Assembly: GCF_029203305.1 (NCBI RefSeq)
Contig: NC_089462.1
Span: forward strand, 1,240,001-1,304,000
DNA length: 64,000 nucleotides
Reading direction: 5' to 3'
From: Yamadazyma tenuis
Lineage: Eukaryota > Ascomycota > Pichiomycetes > Serinales > Debaryomycetaceae
Part shown: positions 20,305-29,491 of the stretch, piece by piece
How the letters are laid out: every line of letters begins with the position of its first letter
How positions within the stretch are numbered: the stretch's first letter is position 1
Translations under genes and position numbers: made by a program
Notes under the pieces: model-generated
Seen by the model: only the letters and a program-made list of their open reading frames with translations
What the model was told of the DNA's origin: nothing
Database searches by the model: none

Positions 20305-21153
20305 TCAGACCTTGGAATCTCCGTCGCTGAGCCCTCCAGTGTCCTCGTTTATTGGGCCCTTGCTGAACCAAACAGTGTTCACCATAACGAAGGCTGAGAT
20401 GAACTCCATACTAGTTCCCAATGTATACTCATAAATGGTCATATCTTTGTGGTTGGCTATGCTGATGTAGTTGGAGATGAGGAAGTAATCCATTTTATCA
20501 ATGTAGATGGATACCAACCCGTACACACCTCTCATGGTGATGAATGGGATGATGACTAACAACATCTTCATAGAGACACTTCTCAAGTTCTTGAAGAAAT
20601 AGCTGTGGATACTCAATGCCGATACGCTGAGAGACTGCACCAAAAAGATAGCTTGACCGGTGGTTCTCAAAGCCCTGGAAGTAACGATTTTAGAATGGTT
20701 ATTGGCCAACTGTTGGACTGTTAATCCTGTAAGCATACACCCACCGGCGATCAAAAGTGCATTTCCTGGAACCAAAATAAGGTGGAACAATGACTTATAG
20801 GATCTCTTAGCACCACGTATAGTAATAAAGGGAGTTTCTAAAGGAGATACTCCCCATACCCTCTTCTGCTCGATGCATAAGATGTAGAGGGAAGCCATCA
20901 CCAAGGCAAAATACCCTTCAACAGACATAACCATATAAGCAATCAACCATTGATAGTGGGTCTCTCCAGCAATGGCGAAACCCACTCCTGAAACTTGGCC
21001 TCCAGTTCGAACAATTCCATAGAAAAAGAACCACAGGTAAACACTTTTGAACCCTTTTTGGGTTATGGCATAAACTGCAAGTCCGAAGAAGCAAAGGTAA
21101 AGACCCAAGAATACACTGGCAGCAATTCCTAAATCGACAATTTCAAAACCCAT
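20305..21153 (-). CDS. Seven-helix fungal membrane protein
   Basis: This 282-residue protein has about seven hydrophobic segments, a short N-terminus (MGFEIVDLGIAASVFLGLYL) and a hydrophilic acidic tail. It has no signal peptide. The pattern, with a conserved-looking RTGGQVSGVGFAI segment in helix 2-3, fits a family of fungal-specific seven-helix proteins of unknown function (DUF7702-like, from memory). It is not a typical Rta1 or GPCR by motif. It converges with MIR1, with a TA-rich 289-base gap. A transport or sensing role cannot be inferred. Confidence 0.6.
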   Translation of the reverse strand: MGFEIVDLGIAASVFLGLYLCFFGLAVYAITQKGFKSVYLWFFFYGIVRTGGQVSGVGFAIAGETHYQWLIAYMVMSVEGYFALVMASLYILCIEQKRVWGVSPLETPFITIRGAKRSYKSLFHLILVPGNALLIAGGCMLTGLTVQQLANNHSKIVTSRALRTTGQAIFLVQSLSVSALSIHSYFFKNLRSVSMKMLLVIIPFITMRGVYGLVSIYIDKMDYFLISNYISIANHKDMTIYEYTLGTSMEFISAFVMVNTVWFSKGPINEDTGGLSDGDSKV

Positions 21154-21937
21154 TATAGATGTTAATAATTATTGTTGACAGAAGCAAGTTTGACAGGAAA
21201 CCCGTATTTATATGTGTTCTTCGATGGTGACAACATCAAAGGACGATTATGAGATGATTACATAAGCGTCGTTACCCAATTGACGTGAGCTCCGCCCCGC
21301 GGGAAGCGTGATCCAGCCGTAGCAAGCTATCAAAGTGCACCTTATGTCTGCAGGCTGAAAAATGATAAAGGCTTAGACTGTATTCTTTCACATACGAGGG
21401 ATAAGCTGTACTATTCACTGGATACATGGCACCAATGGATAAAATATACAATTTGAGACACACCGCAGAGGTCGAAACTATATGCGAAATGGCCGTATTG
21501 TTTGCACTGATGGCTACGAACTATATCATCTACCAAACCATTCTGGTACGTCATAGTAGAAGACGGTAGTCACGTTTTTTTTGTATTAACCGACTGGTAA
21601 GGAGAGAAATTATCAACGATATGGCAATGTGGCTTGGATTGATTGTTTTGTATATACGAGGTCATCTACGGATGCTCCCGATAGGGTACGTCAAGTACGG
21701 ACCGTGCCCGCGAATTGGCGCAGCGGGGAGACTGTAGTAATATTCGAGGCGGATCGGGCAACTCTACTGCAATATCTGTTATGTGTTCTATCTATCCTGC
21801 ATTCCTTCGGTGGTATATGAGATCTTCAGCCTAAATCTTCCTGTTCAAAATGTTTTCGCGGTCCTGCACACACCTCTTAGTTCTCAAATTTTTCAGACTT
21901 CAGATGAGCATCTAAACGTCGCATACCCACTGCACTG
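21154..21937. promoter_or_regulatory. Divergent intergenic region with possible small two-exon ORF
   Basis: These 784 bases separate the seven-helix gene and RPA34. Inside, an ATG at 21426 opens 40 codons up to a GTACGT donor-like site (21546). A TATTAAC (21584-21590) and an AAG follow. Reading on from 21602 in phase gives 73 further codons to the stop near 21818, with a hydrophobic end. The AAG acceptor is unusual and the product resembles nothing I know. Treat it as a speculative gene within promoter DNA. Confidence 0.35.
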
Positions 21938-22561
21938 ATGCTGTACAAGTCCGACAAATACGTCAACTCCGACTCCCTGGACTCTGAGGAGGAGTATGTG
22001 TACGAGCCTTCAAAACACTTCAGGCCATTCGTGCCAGCCCCAGTTTCCTCTTCGGATTTTGGTGACAAACAGGTGTGGTTACTCAAGCACCCCAAGAACT
22101 TCAAGTTCAAAGTATCCAAGTTACCCATAAACTTCAAGACATCCAAGAGCAAATTGAGTCAGGGAAGCTCCTCTTATGATATTGTGGAGCTGTCGAGTGA
22201 CAACATCGATGGTGAAGATGAATATAGCAAGTACCAGATCTTCATAAATAAGCAGAATGGAAAATTCACTGGATCAGATTTGAAAATCACAAAATTCTAT
22301 AGCATAAACGAGGTGGTGGATATCCCCGAAATAGACTGGGAGGCTGTCAAGAAGCCTAGAACCGATGTGCCTAAGGTGGAGAATTTAAGAATGAGACACT
22401 TTCCTACTGGGTACGAAGCTTCAGATTTCGTTCAGGACACTGATGTGAGGGTTCCGGCCACTTTGAAACTGGAGTCCAGCTCTAAGACCGAAAAGAAAGA
22501 GAAGAAAGAGAAGAAAGAGAAGAAACACAAAAAAGACAAGAAAGAGAAAAGAGAGAAGTGA
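21938..22561 (+). CDS. RPA34: RNA polymerase I subunit A34.5
   Basis: This 207-residue protein has the Rpa34 landmarks: a Ser/Asp/Glu-rich N-terminus, VWLLKHPKNF, IPEIDWEAVKKPRTDVPKVENLRMRHF split by short gaps, GYEASDF, and a C-terminal lysine/glutamate repeat tail (KKEKKEKK). It dimerises with Rpa49 and helps RNA polymerase I initiate and elongate on rDNA in the nucleolus. The second codon and a codon in the acidic cluster (SDS-x-DSEEE) are both CTG. Serine there matches the S. cerevisiae protein (MSK, SDSDSDDE), which supports CTG-to-Ser decoding. Confidence 0.92.
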   Translation: MLYKSDKYVNSDSLDSEEEYVYEPSKHFRPFVPAPVSSSDFGDKQVWLLKHPKNFKFKVSKLPINFKTSKSKLSQGSSSYDIVELSSDNIDGEDEYSKYQIFINKQNGKFTGSDLKITKFYSINEVVDIPEIDWEAVKKPRTDVPKVENLRMRHFPTGYEASDFVQDTDVRVPATLKLESSSKTEKKEKKEKKEKKHKKDKKEKREK

Positions 22562-22789
22562 GACAATATAAAGAATGTTTATGGCCAAGCCTACAGAGTA
22601 CACATTCAGTCAGGACCGAAAACACAGCATTATTACATGTTCATGCTTACAATAACGATATTTACAAGTAATAAACCCCAATATAATCTACTTTAACGAG
22701 CATTTCTCTATTTGTTAAAATTGCACTATCGTGCTGTTGTTGAGCATCCGCGATTTAATCACCTTCTCAACTTAGTGTATTAGTTCCTG

Positions 22790-23416
22790 ATGGGAAATAA
22801 AGCTTCTACCGCCAGAAAACTTCAGCTGGAAGTTAGCCACAAGTCCGATTCATTTGTACGGTCCAAGGTTAACCAGCTTCCTTCGAGCGAACTAAAACAG
22901 AAGTTTATCGACCAACAGCAAGGTCCTAAACCAAATGTTCCACAAGTTGAAGGGAAAGATGGATTTGATCCCCAAATGACTCGACAAGAGTCCCGAGATT
23001 TCATCGACACCATAACCAGTTTAGGCCGAGTAATCGAGTCTAGTTCAGATGTTCCTCACAAGCAAGATTCGGTTTCTATTGATCAGTTGAAAAATCGTAA
23101 GAAATTGGAGACCTCTACACAAGAATTCAGTGCCCAGCAGTTGACGGCCCTTCTAAACGAGATCCATGACTTGCGGTACACTAAGGAGCAAGTTCTCAAG
23201 GACTATGACTTGAGTGATAGTTGGCTTCTAACTTTGAATCGATTCAAAGTAGCTAACACCTATAAAGAATTCAAAGAACACAAGAAAGACGAGATCACTC
23301 ACCACGGGATTTTTGAGGATAAGACGCTCATCGATGAAGAACTACTTCGAGAGAGCAGGCTATCAGACGAGTCATCGGCCAAAGCCTTGGAAGACAGAAT
23401 TAGTGTGGATAAATGA
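22790..23416 (+). CDS. Conserved hypothetical protein with N-myristoylation signal
   Basis: This 208-residue protein begins MGNKASTARKLQ, a good N-myristoylation sequence with nearby basic residues, so membrane association is likely. It is mostly helical and charged. A compact central part (QQLTALLNEIHDLRYTKEQV, then LKDYDLSDSWLLTLNRF) looks like a folded domain. I do not recognise the family; some yeast mitochondrial proteins have a similar size and start. The ATG at 22790 is the first in frame. It lies 228 bases after RPA34 on the same strand. Confidence 0.65.
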   Translation: MGNKASTARKLQLEVSHKSDSFVRSKVNQLPSSELKQKFIDQQQGPKPNVPQVEGKDGFDPQMTRQESRDFIDTITSLGRVIESSSDVPHKQDSVSIDQLKNRKKLETSTQEFSAQQLTALLNEIHDLRYTKEQVLKDYDLSDSWLLTLNRFKVANTYKEFKEHKKDEITHHGIFEDKTLIDEELLRESRLSDESSAKALEDRISVDK

Positions 23417-23670
23417 AAAACATACAGTTTCTTCTAAACACATGACTTCATGGAGCTAAAATTCCATATTTACTGCTGGTCTTGTTGCACAGATATCTCT
23501 GAAAAGTTGTAATAATCTCTGAACTTATTCCCACCTTCTTGTAAATAGATATATATATATATAATCCACCAATAATACTCAATATTGTGAATAATGTCCG
23601 ATGACCCGAAACTGTGAGAAATGTTCAAGTTCAACTCACACAGTGTTTTCTTTGACAAACCACAGTCGCA

Positions 23671-24360
23671 ATGGATAAGCTCCTTAAGTACAGTATTTGT
23701 GATATTTCGGATGCATTGGTGAAGTATGGGGTCAAAGATGGAGGCTTCTTGCCCAATTTAACAATGCAAAGTTCTGTGAACTCCACGGTCATAGGGAAAG
23801 CCTACACCGTATTATATGCTCCCAAGTCTGATCCAAGGCCGGAGGTTTCCGCCAGTTACATTGACCAGTTGCCTGCCAACAGCGTATTGATAATGGGCCT
23901 TCCTCCTAGTCTCCAGATGGTCAATGCTCCTTACACCAAGGTGAATAATGCCTTGTATGGGGGTCTAATGTCTACCAGAGCACTGTATTTGAAGTGCCGG
24001 GGCTCAATAATTTTAGGAAGAGTAAGAGACTTGGATGAGCACAATGCGTTGGAGTATCCAGTTTGGTCCTACGCTGTAGGCTCATCAGCTCCAGGTCCAG
24101 TTTTGAAAGTAGTGGGAATTAACGTTCCTATTGAGGTGAAAGTTCACTCAATAGACAATGAATACGACATTAAAGTGGTTGAGCCTAACGATATCTTGAT
24201 GGGTGATAACAGTGGTATAGTTATAATCAAGGAGAGCTTGTTGGCAGATGTGGTGGGGTATGTTCCAAAAAGAGTGGAAGCGGACCAAAACGTTGCTAAT
24301 GATATCAAGAATGGTAGACCGGCCAAGGAGGCCCAGAAATACTGGAGACTGAAAATCTGA
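23671..24360 (+). CDS. RraA-like / HMG aldolase-family protein
   Basis: This 229-residue protein has the swivelling-domain fold of RraA and 4-hydroxy-4-methyl-2-oxoglutarate aldolases: SICDISDAL near the start, NALYGGLMSTRAL for the substrate loop, and GSIILGRVRDLDE where the conserved Arg and Asp bind metal and oxaloacetate-type substrates. It resembles S. cerevisiae YER010C, which has oxaloacetate decarboxylase/aldolase activity in vitro. It is probably cytosolic and trimeric. The ATG at 23671 gives the family's usual short N-terminus. Confidence 0.85.
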   Translation: MDKLLKYSICDISDALVKYGVKDGGFLPNLTMQSSVNSTVIGKAYTVLYAPKSDPRPEVSASYIDQLPANSVLIMGLPPSLQMVNAPYTKVNNALYGGLMSTRALYLKCRGSIILGRVRDLDEHNALEYPVWSYAVGSSAPGPVLKVVGINVPIEVKVHSIDNEYDIKVVEPNDILMGDNSGIVIIKESLLADVVGYVPKRVEADQNVANDIKNGRPAKEAQKYWRLKI

Positions 24361-24668
24361 TCGGTTTGTTGGTTTAGAGTTTATAGGGTTTGACTTTTAA
24401 TGTTTTTACAATGCACGCTTTTGTATTTCTGTCCCTGTCTTTGATAGACTCTGGGGTATTTGATTTTGCGATTCGCATTTAAGATTTCATTTATCTATCG
24501 TCTGTGGCTATTCCGGGTTGTATCTTTTAATAAATACCAATCACTTGCAATCAAACAGACACTCGAGTGTGTAAACAATAGTTTCAACTGCTGTTACTAG
24601 TTAACGTTACCTATAATTGTGTGGTGTGCAGTTCTAAGCCTCATCCCTTTTTTTGTGACTACCCCAAA
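24361..24668 (+). promoter_or_regulatory. Intergenic region upstream of VID28
   Basis: This is a 308-base AT-rich spacer. Open codons in frame from 24621 begin with GTG and are not conserved; ATGs at 24669 and 24675 are the likely starts. Nothing else is seen. Confidence 0.4.
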
Positions 24669-27383
24669 ATGACCATGGATATCAACCAACTTCGAATTTC
24701 CATCATCGGCAACATAGACGTCAAGTACAAGTTGGCAAACGATGAAAGGTTTATAAAAGAGATAGTGACAGAGTTATCCAAAAGTCTTCTGACTCCAGAA
24801 AACCTTATTGATGGTCTTACTGTCATTAAGTTCTTGGCCAAGTTTGATCATAAGGTCTTGCAGTATGATGCGTTTAAACAGTTAAACTCAATCCTAATTG
24901 AAATTATTGATCAATTCACGGTTTATATGATCTATCACAACAAGAACAAATCGGTTTTCGAATTGACAAAGTCCAACTACGAAGCGGTCAGCTTATGTAT
25001 TGAGTTATTGAACATTTTGTCTATTAAACAGCCAAGTTTCAAATTGTCACGGTTTGTTTTGGTGTTGTTGGAAATTAATTACGAATCCAGCTTAACTTTG
25101 CCTCAATCATATACTACTAGTTTGATCACCCAATGTGTTGATTTGATTCCCATAATCTCGAACCCTCAATTAGAGCCTTTGCTTATCACAAAATTAATAA
25201 GCAGAATCAACTTTGAAATAAGCTCTACCAAACCGTTAAGCTTGAAATTCATCTACAAGTTAGTGTTGAATTTGAACTACATTTTGAGCTATGAGCTGAT
25301 TCACAAATACAACCTTGAACTCCTCGACTCAACAAAATTGGGGTTGTCTAATTTGATCAAATTCGATAATGAGCTTTTGAACTTGAACATTATCAACTTA
25401 TTGTTCTTGTTCGAAAAGGATCTTCAACCTAAAAATTATCAGGTCCAAGCTTATGTGTCTTACGATGAAAGTGTCAATTATGTCAATAAGCTCATTGAAC
25501 TTATTGAAATCAACCAATATTCGATCAACCCATTCAAAACACTATCGAACTTGATCATTAAGAACGATAACTTGGTTTCTGAATTGATCAAATTCAAGAT
25601 CGATTTGAAGCTCATCAACTATTTGAAGGTCAACCTAAAGACTTTCAAATTGAACAAGTTGATAGAAATAAACTTATCAGATATTTTATTACTCATTAGT
25701 TTGTTGACCCATAACCAAGAAGAATTTCGGGTCAGGTTCGTGAACAAATTCAACTTTAAGCATTTGTTGAATAAATTGTGCATAGACTACCGAACTTTTC
25801 TTATTCGATTTGCGAAGAAAGCATCCAACAATGAGTTGAGTCCTAATGATACACTATTCAAGTTTATTAACCATAAGATTTTTACAAACTGTTTCAATAT
25901 GATTAGATCTCTCTCCAGGTCTATAATTTTATTAAGAACCTTCTTCATTGACTTAAATATTGTGGATATCTTGATTGATATTTTGGCGTTGTTGGAAGGC
26001 TTAAGGATTAAATCTGAGAATAAGTCCATTGTTTTAAGTATATTTGCTAACTTGATCTTGGATTTCAGCTCCTTCCGTTACAACTTAATCAACAATGAAA
26101 AATTTTTGAATACATTGTTGAAGGTCAACGAAAACAATCAGGCAATTGATGAAGGTGATGCTATCTACAAAGAACAACTTAACCTCATATTCCTTCAAAT
26201 TTTGAAGAATTTGATGTACAACGAAAATGAAGAAAACAAAATCAAACTCATCGAATCTCATTTCTCATTGACCTTATTGTTAAAATTTATAAGATATGAT
26301 AGGACTGAAGATGGGACTGAACTACACAGCTTGAGATTGAAACAGAAGTTGGCGAGCTTTGATATCGTCCGGAACTTATCATCAAACTCCAATTACTTTA
26401 ATAGTCATTTATCAGAGTTCTTTAGCTCCCACTTGGATATGAGCTGGTATCATTTATTAACCTTGAATATCGTCAACTTGTCAAATTTCGACAGAAACTT
26501 GACACGACTCACTCATGATAATCTCCTCAAGCTCATTCACAATAGTGACTACGTTAATCTAATTCTTTCCATCAACTACATTGAAAACCACAAGATTTTG
26601 ACCATCAATGATCTTCACTTGAACAAAAACTTTTTAGGTTTATGGCTTGTGTTTTTGAATTTGTCTCCATTCAATAAAACCGATATCAATGCCAGCAAGG
26701 CCCAGATGTTCAAATTCTATTCTAATCTAAATGCCATCAAAATGAGTATCCTCTGGATCTTATTGAATCTTACCTGGCAAGATAAAAAGTTCGATATCAT
26801 ATTGTTCAACGACTCCACTGAGTTGACCCTTGAAACCTCGGACGATACCGATTTGATCGGTGACTTCAAAGAGCATATTTTCAATGGGAACTCGACATCT
26901 GCCCCCTCGGAAACAGTAAATCTCAGTGACATCGTCACCAGGGTAACGTTTTTGAAAGATTTCGGATTTGTGAGCTCGGTTAAAAGGCTCAAGAACTCGC
27001 TCACCACTCAGTCAATCATGGCCCACCTGAAAGAAGACGGGTTTATGATAAACGATCTCATCGAGAAGACTAGTTCGGTGTTGCACCAAGTAGATTGTGT
27101 GCTTAATGGAAAACCAAACCGCCCATCCCATATTCAAGACCTCAAACGATACAGTGCCTATGGTGCTCCTGAGCCTCCAAAATTTATCCACACGACGTTC
27201 CACCCTGTTAACCGTGGTGGTGAAGGATTTGGCTACGACTCGGACGATTATGTCGATGCGGAGGATATTCAGGTTCAGGATGCCGAAGAGGACGAACCTG
27301 CTGATCACAATGAGACCCGTGATGAAGATGAAGATGACGATGTGGACGGAGTTGACGATGTGGATGATCTTTGGGTTCGGTGA
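24669..27383 (+). CDS. VID28: GID ubiquitin ligase armadillo subunit (Vid28/Gid5, ARMC8)
   Basis: This 904-residue protein is almost wholly alpha-helical repeats of armadillo type, rich in Leu, Asn and Lys. The C-terminal repeats have a hallmark IKMSILWILLNLTWQ, like the ARMC8/Vid28 family, followed by a strongly acidic tail (a run of D/E ending VDDLWVR). S. cerevisiae Vid28 is 921 residues. It is the scaffold of the GID/CTLH E3 ligase that joins the substrate receptor Gid4 to the complex and degrades gluconeogenic enzymes when glucose returns. The assignment rests on length, repeat type and the C-terminal motif. Confidence 0.72.
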   Translation: MTMDINQLRISIIGNIDVKYKLANDERFIKEIVTELSKSLLTPENLIDGLTVIKFLAKFDHKVLQYDAFKQLNSILIEIIDQFTVYMIYHNKNKSVFELTKSNYEAVSLCIELLNILSIKQPSFKLSRFVLVLLEINYESSLTLPQSYTTSLITQCVDLIPIISNPQLEPLLITKLISRINFEISSTKPLSLKFIYKLVLNLNYILSYELIHKYNLELLDSTKLGLSNLIKFDNELLNLNIINLLFLFEKDLQPKNYQVQAYVSYDESVNYVNKLIELIEINQYSINPFKTLSNLIIKNDNLVSELIKFKIDLKLINYLKVNLKTFKLNKLIEINLSDILLLISLLTHNQEEFRVRFVNKFNFKHLLNKLCIDYRTFLIRFAKKASNNELSPNDTLFKFINHKIFTNCFNMIRSLSRSIILLRTFFIDLNIVDILIDILALLEGLRIKSENKSIVLSIFANLILDFSSFRYNLINNEKFLNTLLKVNENNQAIDEGDAIYKEQLNLIFLQILKNLMYNENEENKIKLIESHFSLTLLLKFIRYDRTEDGTELHSLRLKQKLASFDIVRNLSSNSNYFNSHLSEFFSSHLDMSWYHLLTLNIVNLSNFDRNLTRLTHDNLLKLIHNSDYVNLILSINYIENHKILTINDLHLNKNFLGLWLVFLNLSPFNKTDINASKAQMFKFYSNLNAIKMSILWILLNLTWQDKKFDIILFNDSTELTLETSDDTDLIGDFKEHIFNGNSTSAPSETVNLSDIVTRVTFLKDFGFVSSVKRLKNSLTTQSIMAHLKEDGFMINDLIEKTSSVLHQVDCVLNGKPNRPSHIQDLKRYSAYGAPEPPKFIHTTFHPVNRGGEGFGYDSDDYVDAEDIQVQDAEEDEPADHNETRDEDEDDDVDGVDDVDDLWVR

Positions 27384-27667
27384 TAGACAGCAACATCAGC
27401 CGAGGCGAATCTAGTTAGCAGCTACGGGCTATAAACCAATATAGGAAATCGGACGTAGCATATGAAGCATACGAGAGCTAGACAAAATAGTATAGGTAAA
27501 ATACCAACCAATACGGATTTAACACAGGTATGGTAGAGTGGAAGGTCGCGACGTTGAAAAAGATTTAGATTGATGTCATCAACTAAACGTCATTTAAGTC
27601 TAAAAGCATCATCTGCCCGCGCACACAAAAAAATTTTAATTGGGAAAAACGGATTGCAAGTAAAGAT

Positions 27668-28822
27668 ATGAATATAATGAACCAAGAGCCCCATATTATG
27701 ACCGCTAGTTCAACTGGTGAAGTTAATATAGCCAGTACAACACCCATAGATGAAGTCGTGATGACTAGTGGCTCGAGTGGCAGTGGAGCCGATGATGATA
27801 AACCATCTTCCTCCCAGTCCAAACGGTCTAAGCATTTGGATAAAGATACCACCACCAAGGGCAAGTACACGCTAAACGATTTCCAGATACTTAGAACCCT
27901 TGGAACAGGTTCTTTCGGTCGAGTCCATTTGGCCCGGTCCATTCACAATGGGAGGTTCTATGCCATGAAGACGTTGAAGAAAGAACGAGTGGTAAATATG
28001 AAGCAAGTAGAACACACAAATGATGAAAGAAGAATGTTGAAGTTGGCCCAGCACCCCTTCATAATACGTATGTGGGGCACCTTCCAAGACTGCCATAATT
28101 TGTTCATGATTATGGATTATATCGAAGGAGGAGAGTTGTTTTCGCTATTGAGAAAGTCCCAAAGGTTCCCCATTCCAGTGGCTAAGTTCTATGCCGCTGA
28201 AGTGTTCTTGGCCATAGAGTATCTACACGATTTGGATATCATCTATCGAGATTTGAAACCAGAAAACATTCTTTTGGATAAAAATGGACATATTAAACTA
28301 ACGGATTTTGGCTTTGCTAAAGAGGTGATCGATGTAACCTACACCTTATGTGGGACTCCTGACTATATAGCCCCCGAGGTGGTGGCAACAAAGCCCTACA
28401 ATAAGTCGGTGGACTGGTGGTCATTTGGGATCTTGATATTTGAGATGTTAACTGGGTATACCCCTTTTTACGACCCGACGCCCATGAAAACTTACGAGAA
28501 CATTTTGAATGGCACAATAAACTATCCCGACTATTTACCACCTGATATTTTGGATTTGCTCCAGAAGTTGATTGTGAAGGACTTGACGTTACGGTTGGGA
28601 AACCTCCAAAACGGTAGTGATGACGTAAAAAACCATCCATGGTTCAAAGAAGTGATTTGGGAAAGGCTATTGAGTCGAGACATAGAAACCCCATATGAAC
28701 CTCCTATAACTAGTGGTGTGGGAGACACATCGCAGTTTGACCGGTACCCTGAAGACAAAGATCTTGATTATGGGATTTCAGGAGTGCCGGATCCATATGG
28801 TGATATGTTTAACGATTTCTAA
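27668..28822 (+). CDS. TPK2: cAMP-dependent protein kinase catalytic subunit
   Basis: This 384-residue AGC kinase has a short Ser-rich N-terminus. The glycine loop is [11 protein letters not shown] (about residue 79) and the catalytic loop is [11 protein letters not shown] (about 192). The motifs DFGFAKEV and [12 protein letters not shown] (activation-loop Thr near 225) follow. The C-terminal tail ends [10 protein letters not shown], providing the FxxF hydrophobic motif. Sequence such as [18 protein letters not shown] and [15 protein letters not shown] is near identical to Tpk2, and the DPYxxxFxDF end also favours TPK2 over TPK1. It acts downstream of Ras-cAMP in growth and filamentation. Confidence 0.92.
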   Translation: MNIMNQEPHIMTASSTGEVNIASTTPIDEVVMTSGSSGSGADDDKPSSSQSKRSKHLDKDTTTKGKYTLNDFQILRTLGTGSFGRVHLARSIHNGRFYAMKTLKKERVVNMKQVEHTNDERRMLKLAQHPFIIRMWGTFQDCHNLFMIMDYIEGGELFSLLRKSQRFPIPVAKFYAAEVFLAIEYLHDLDIIYRDLKPENILLDKNGHIKLTDFGFAKEVIDVTYTLCGTPDYIAPEVVATKPYNKSVDWWSFGILIFEMLTGYTPFYDPTPMKTYENILNGTINYPDYLPPDILDLLQKLIVKDLTLRLGNLQNGSDDVKNHPWFKEVIWERLLSRDIETPYEPPITSGVGDTSQFDRYPEDKDLDYGISGVPDPYGDMFNDF

Positions 28823-29491
28823 TGTTTCCGCCCAAAACTTCCCGCTGACATGTACAAAAATATCAAAGAACAATCAACCCCTAACAATCTTCCGTTGTTT
28901 GTTTCTCTACGACGGTATATCTACTAATGAGTCTTTCAGCCATACGAAGTTAACAGAGAACTAAAGTTCTCCCTCAAAAATTAGTCGGAAAAGGCGGACC
29001 AACTCATGTTCCTGAGATCTGGTGTCTAGAACCTTACCCCTAACCCCCATTAATGTCAATATCCTGTATTATACACCTAGGTTACGATCTCACCAGTAGT
29101 TTATTTATTCTCACATTCTGACTAAGCACGAGACTCTACGCGTTTACCTTCGCAGGCCATGCACGCGTGCAACTGATTGATTTTCCCCCTTGAAGCCAAT
29201 GTGGTGGCCGCGGCACGACCATTTTTCTCGCTTAATTATCTTGAGGCGACTAACAGTCTGGCAGTTGTGTAAATTTATTAGGATCTATAAACAACTTAGA
29301 GATCCCTACCATTTGTTGCAAACTCTAGGCACAATCCTTATACCTACGATCTTCCTTTCCTTGGATCGTTGTGCCTTTGCCCGTTGAGCTATCCGTCGTT
29401 TGAAAATAATCTGTTTCAGATTTGATTCGTCTGTGATTCGAATCATTCCCCAGTGTTTTTTACGTGTTTGACTACGCCTACTTAAACCCAA
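28823..29491 (+). promoter_or_regulatory. Intergenic region upstream of CLA4
   Basis: This 669-base spacer lies between TPK2 and CLA4. A small frame at 29190-29387 has no recognisable features. A TTCGAATC word near 29430 looks like part of a tRNA B box but has no paired stems. No gene is called. Confidence 0.4.

Noticed and set aside
29420..29450. GATTCGAATC before a T run, like the end of a tRNA gene
   Set aside because: The bases flanking the loop do not pair, and no A box is placed correctly on that strand.
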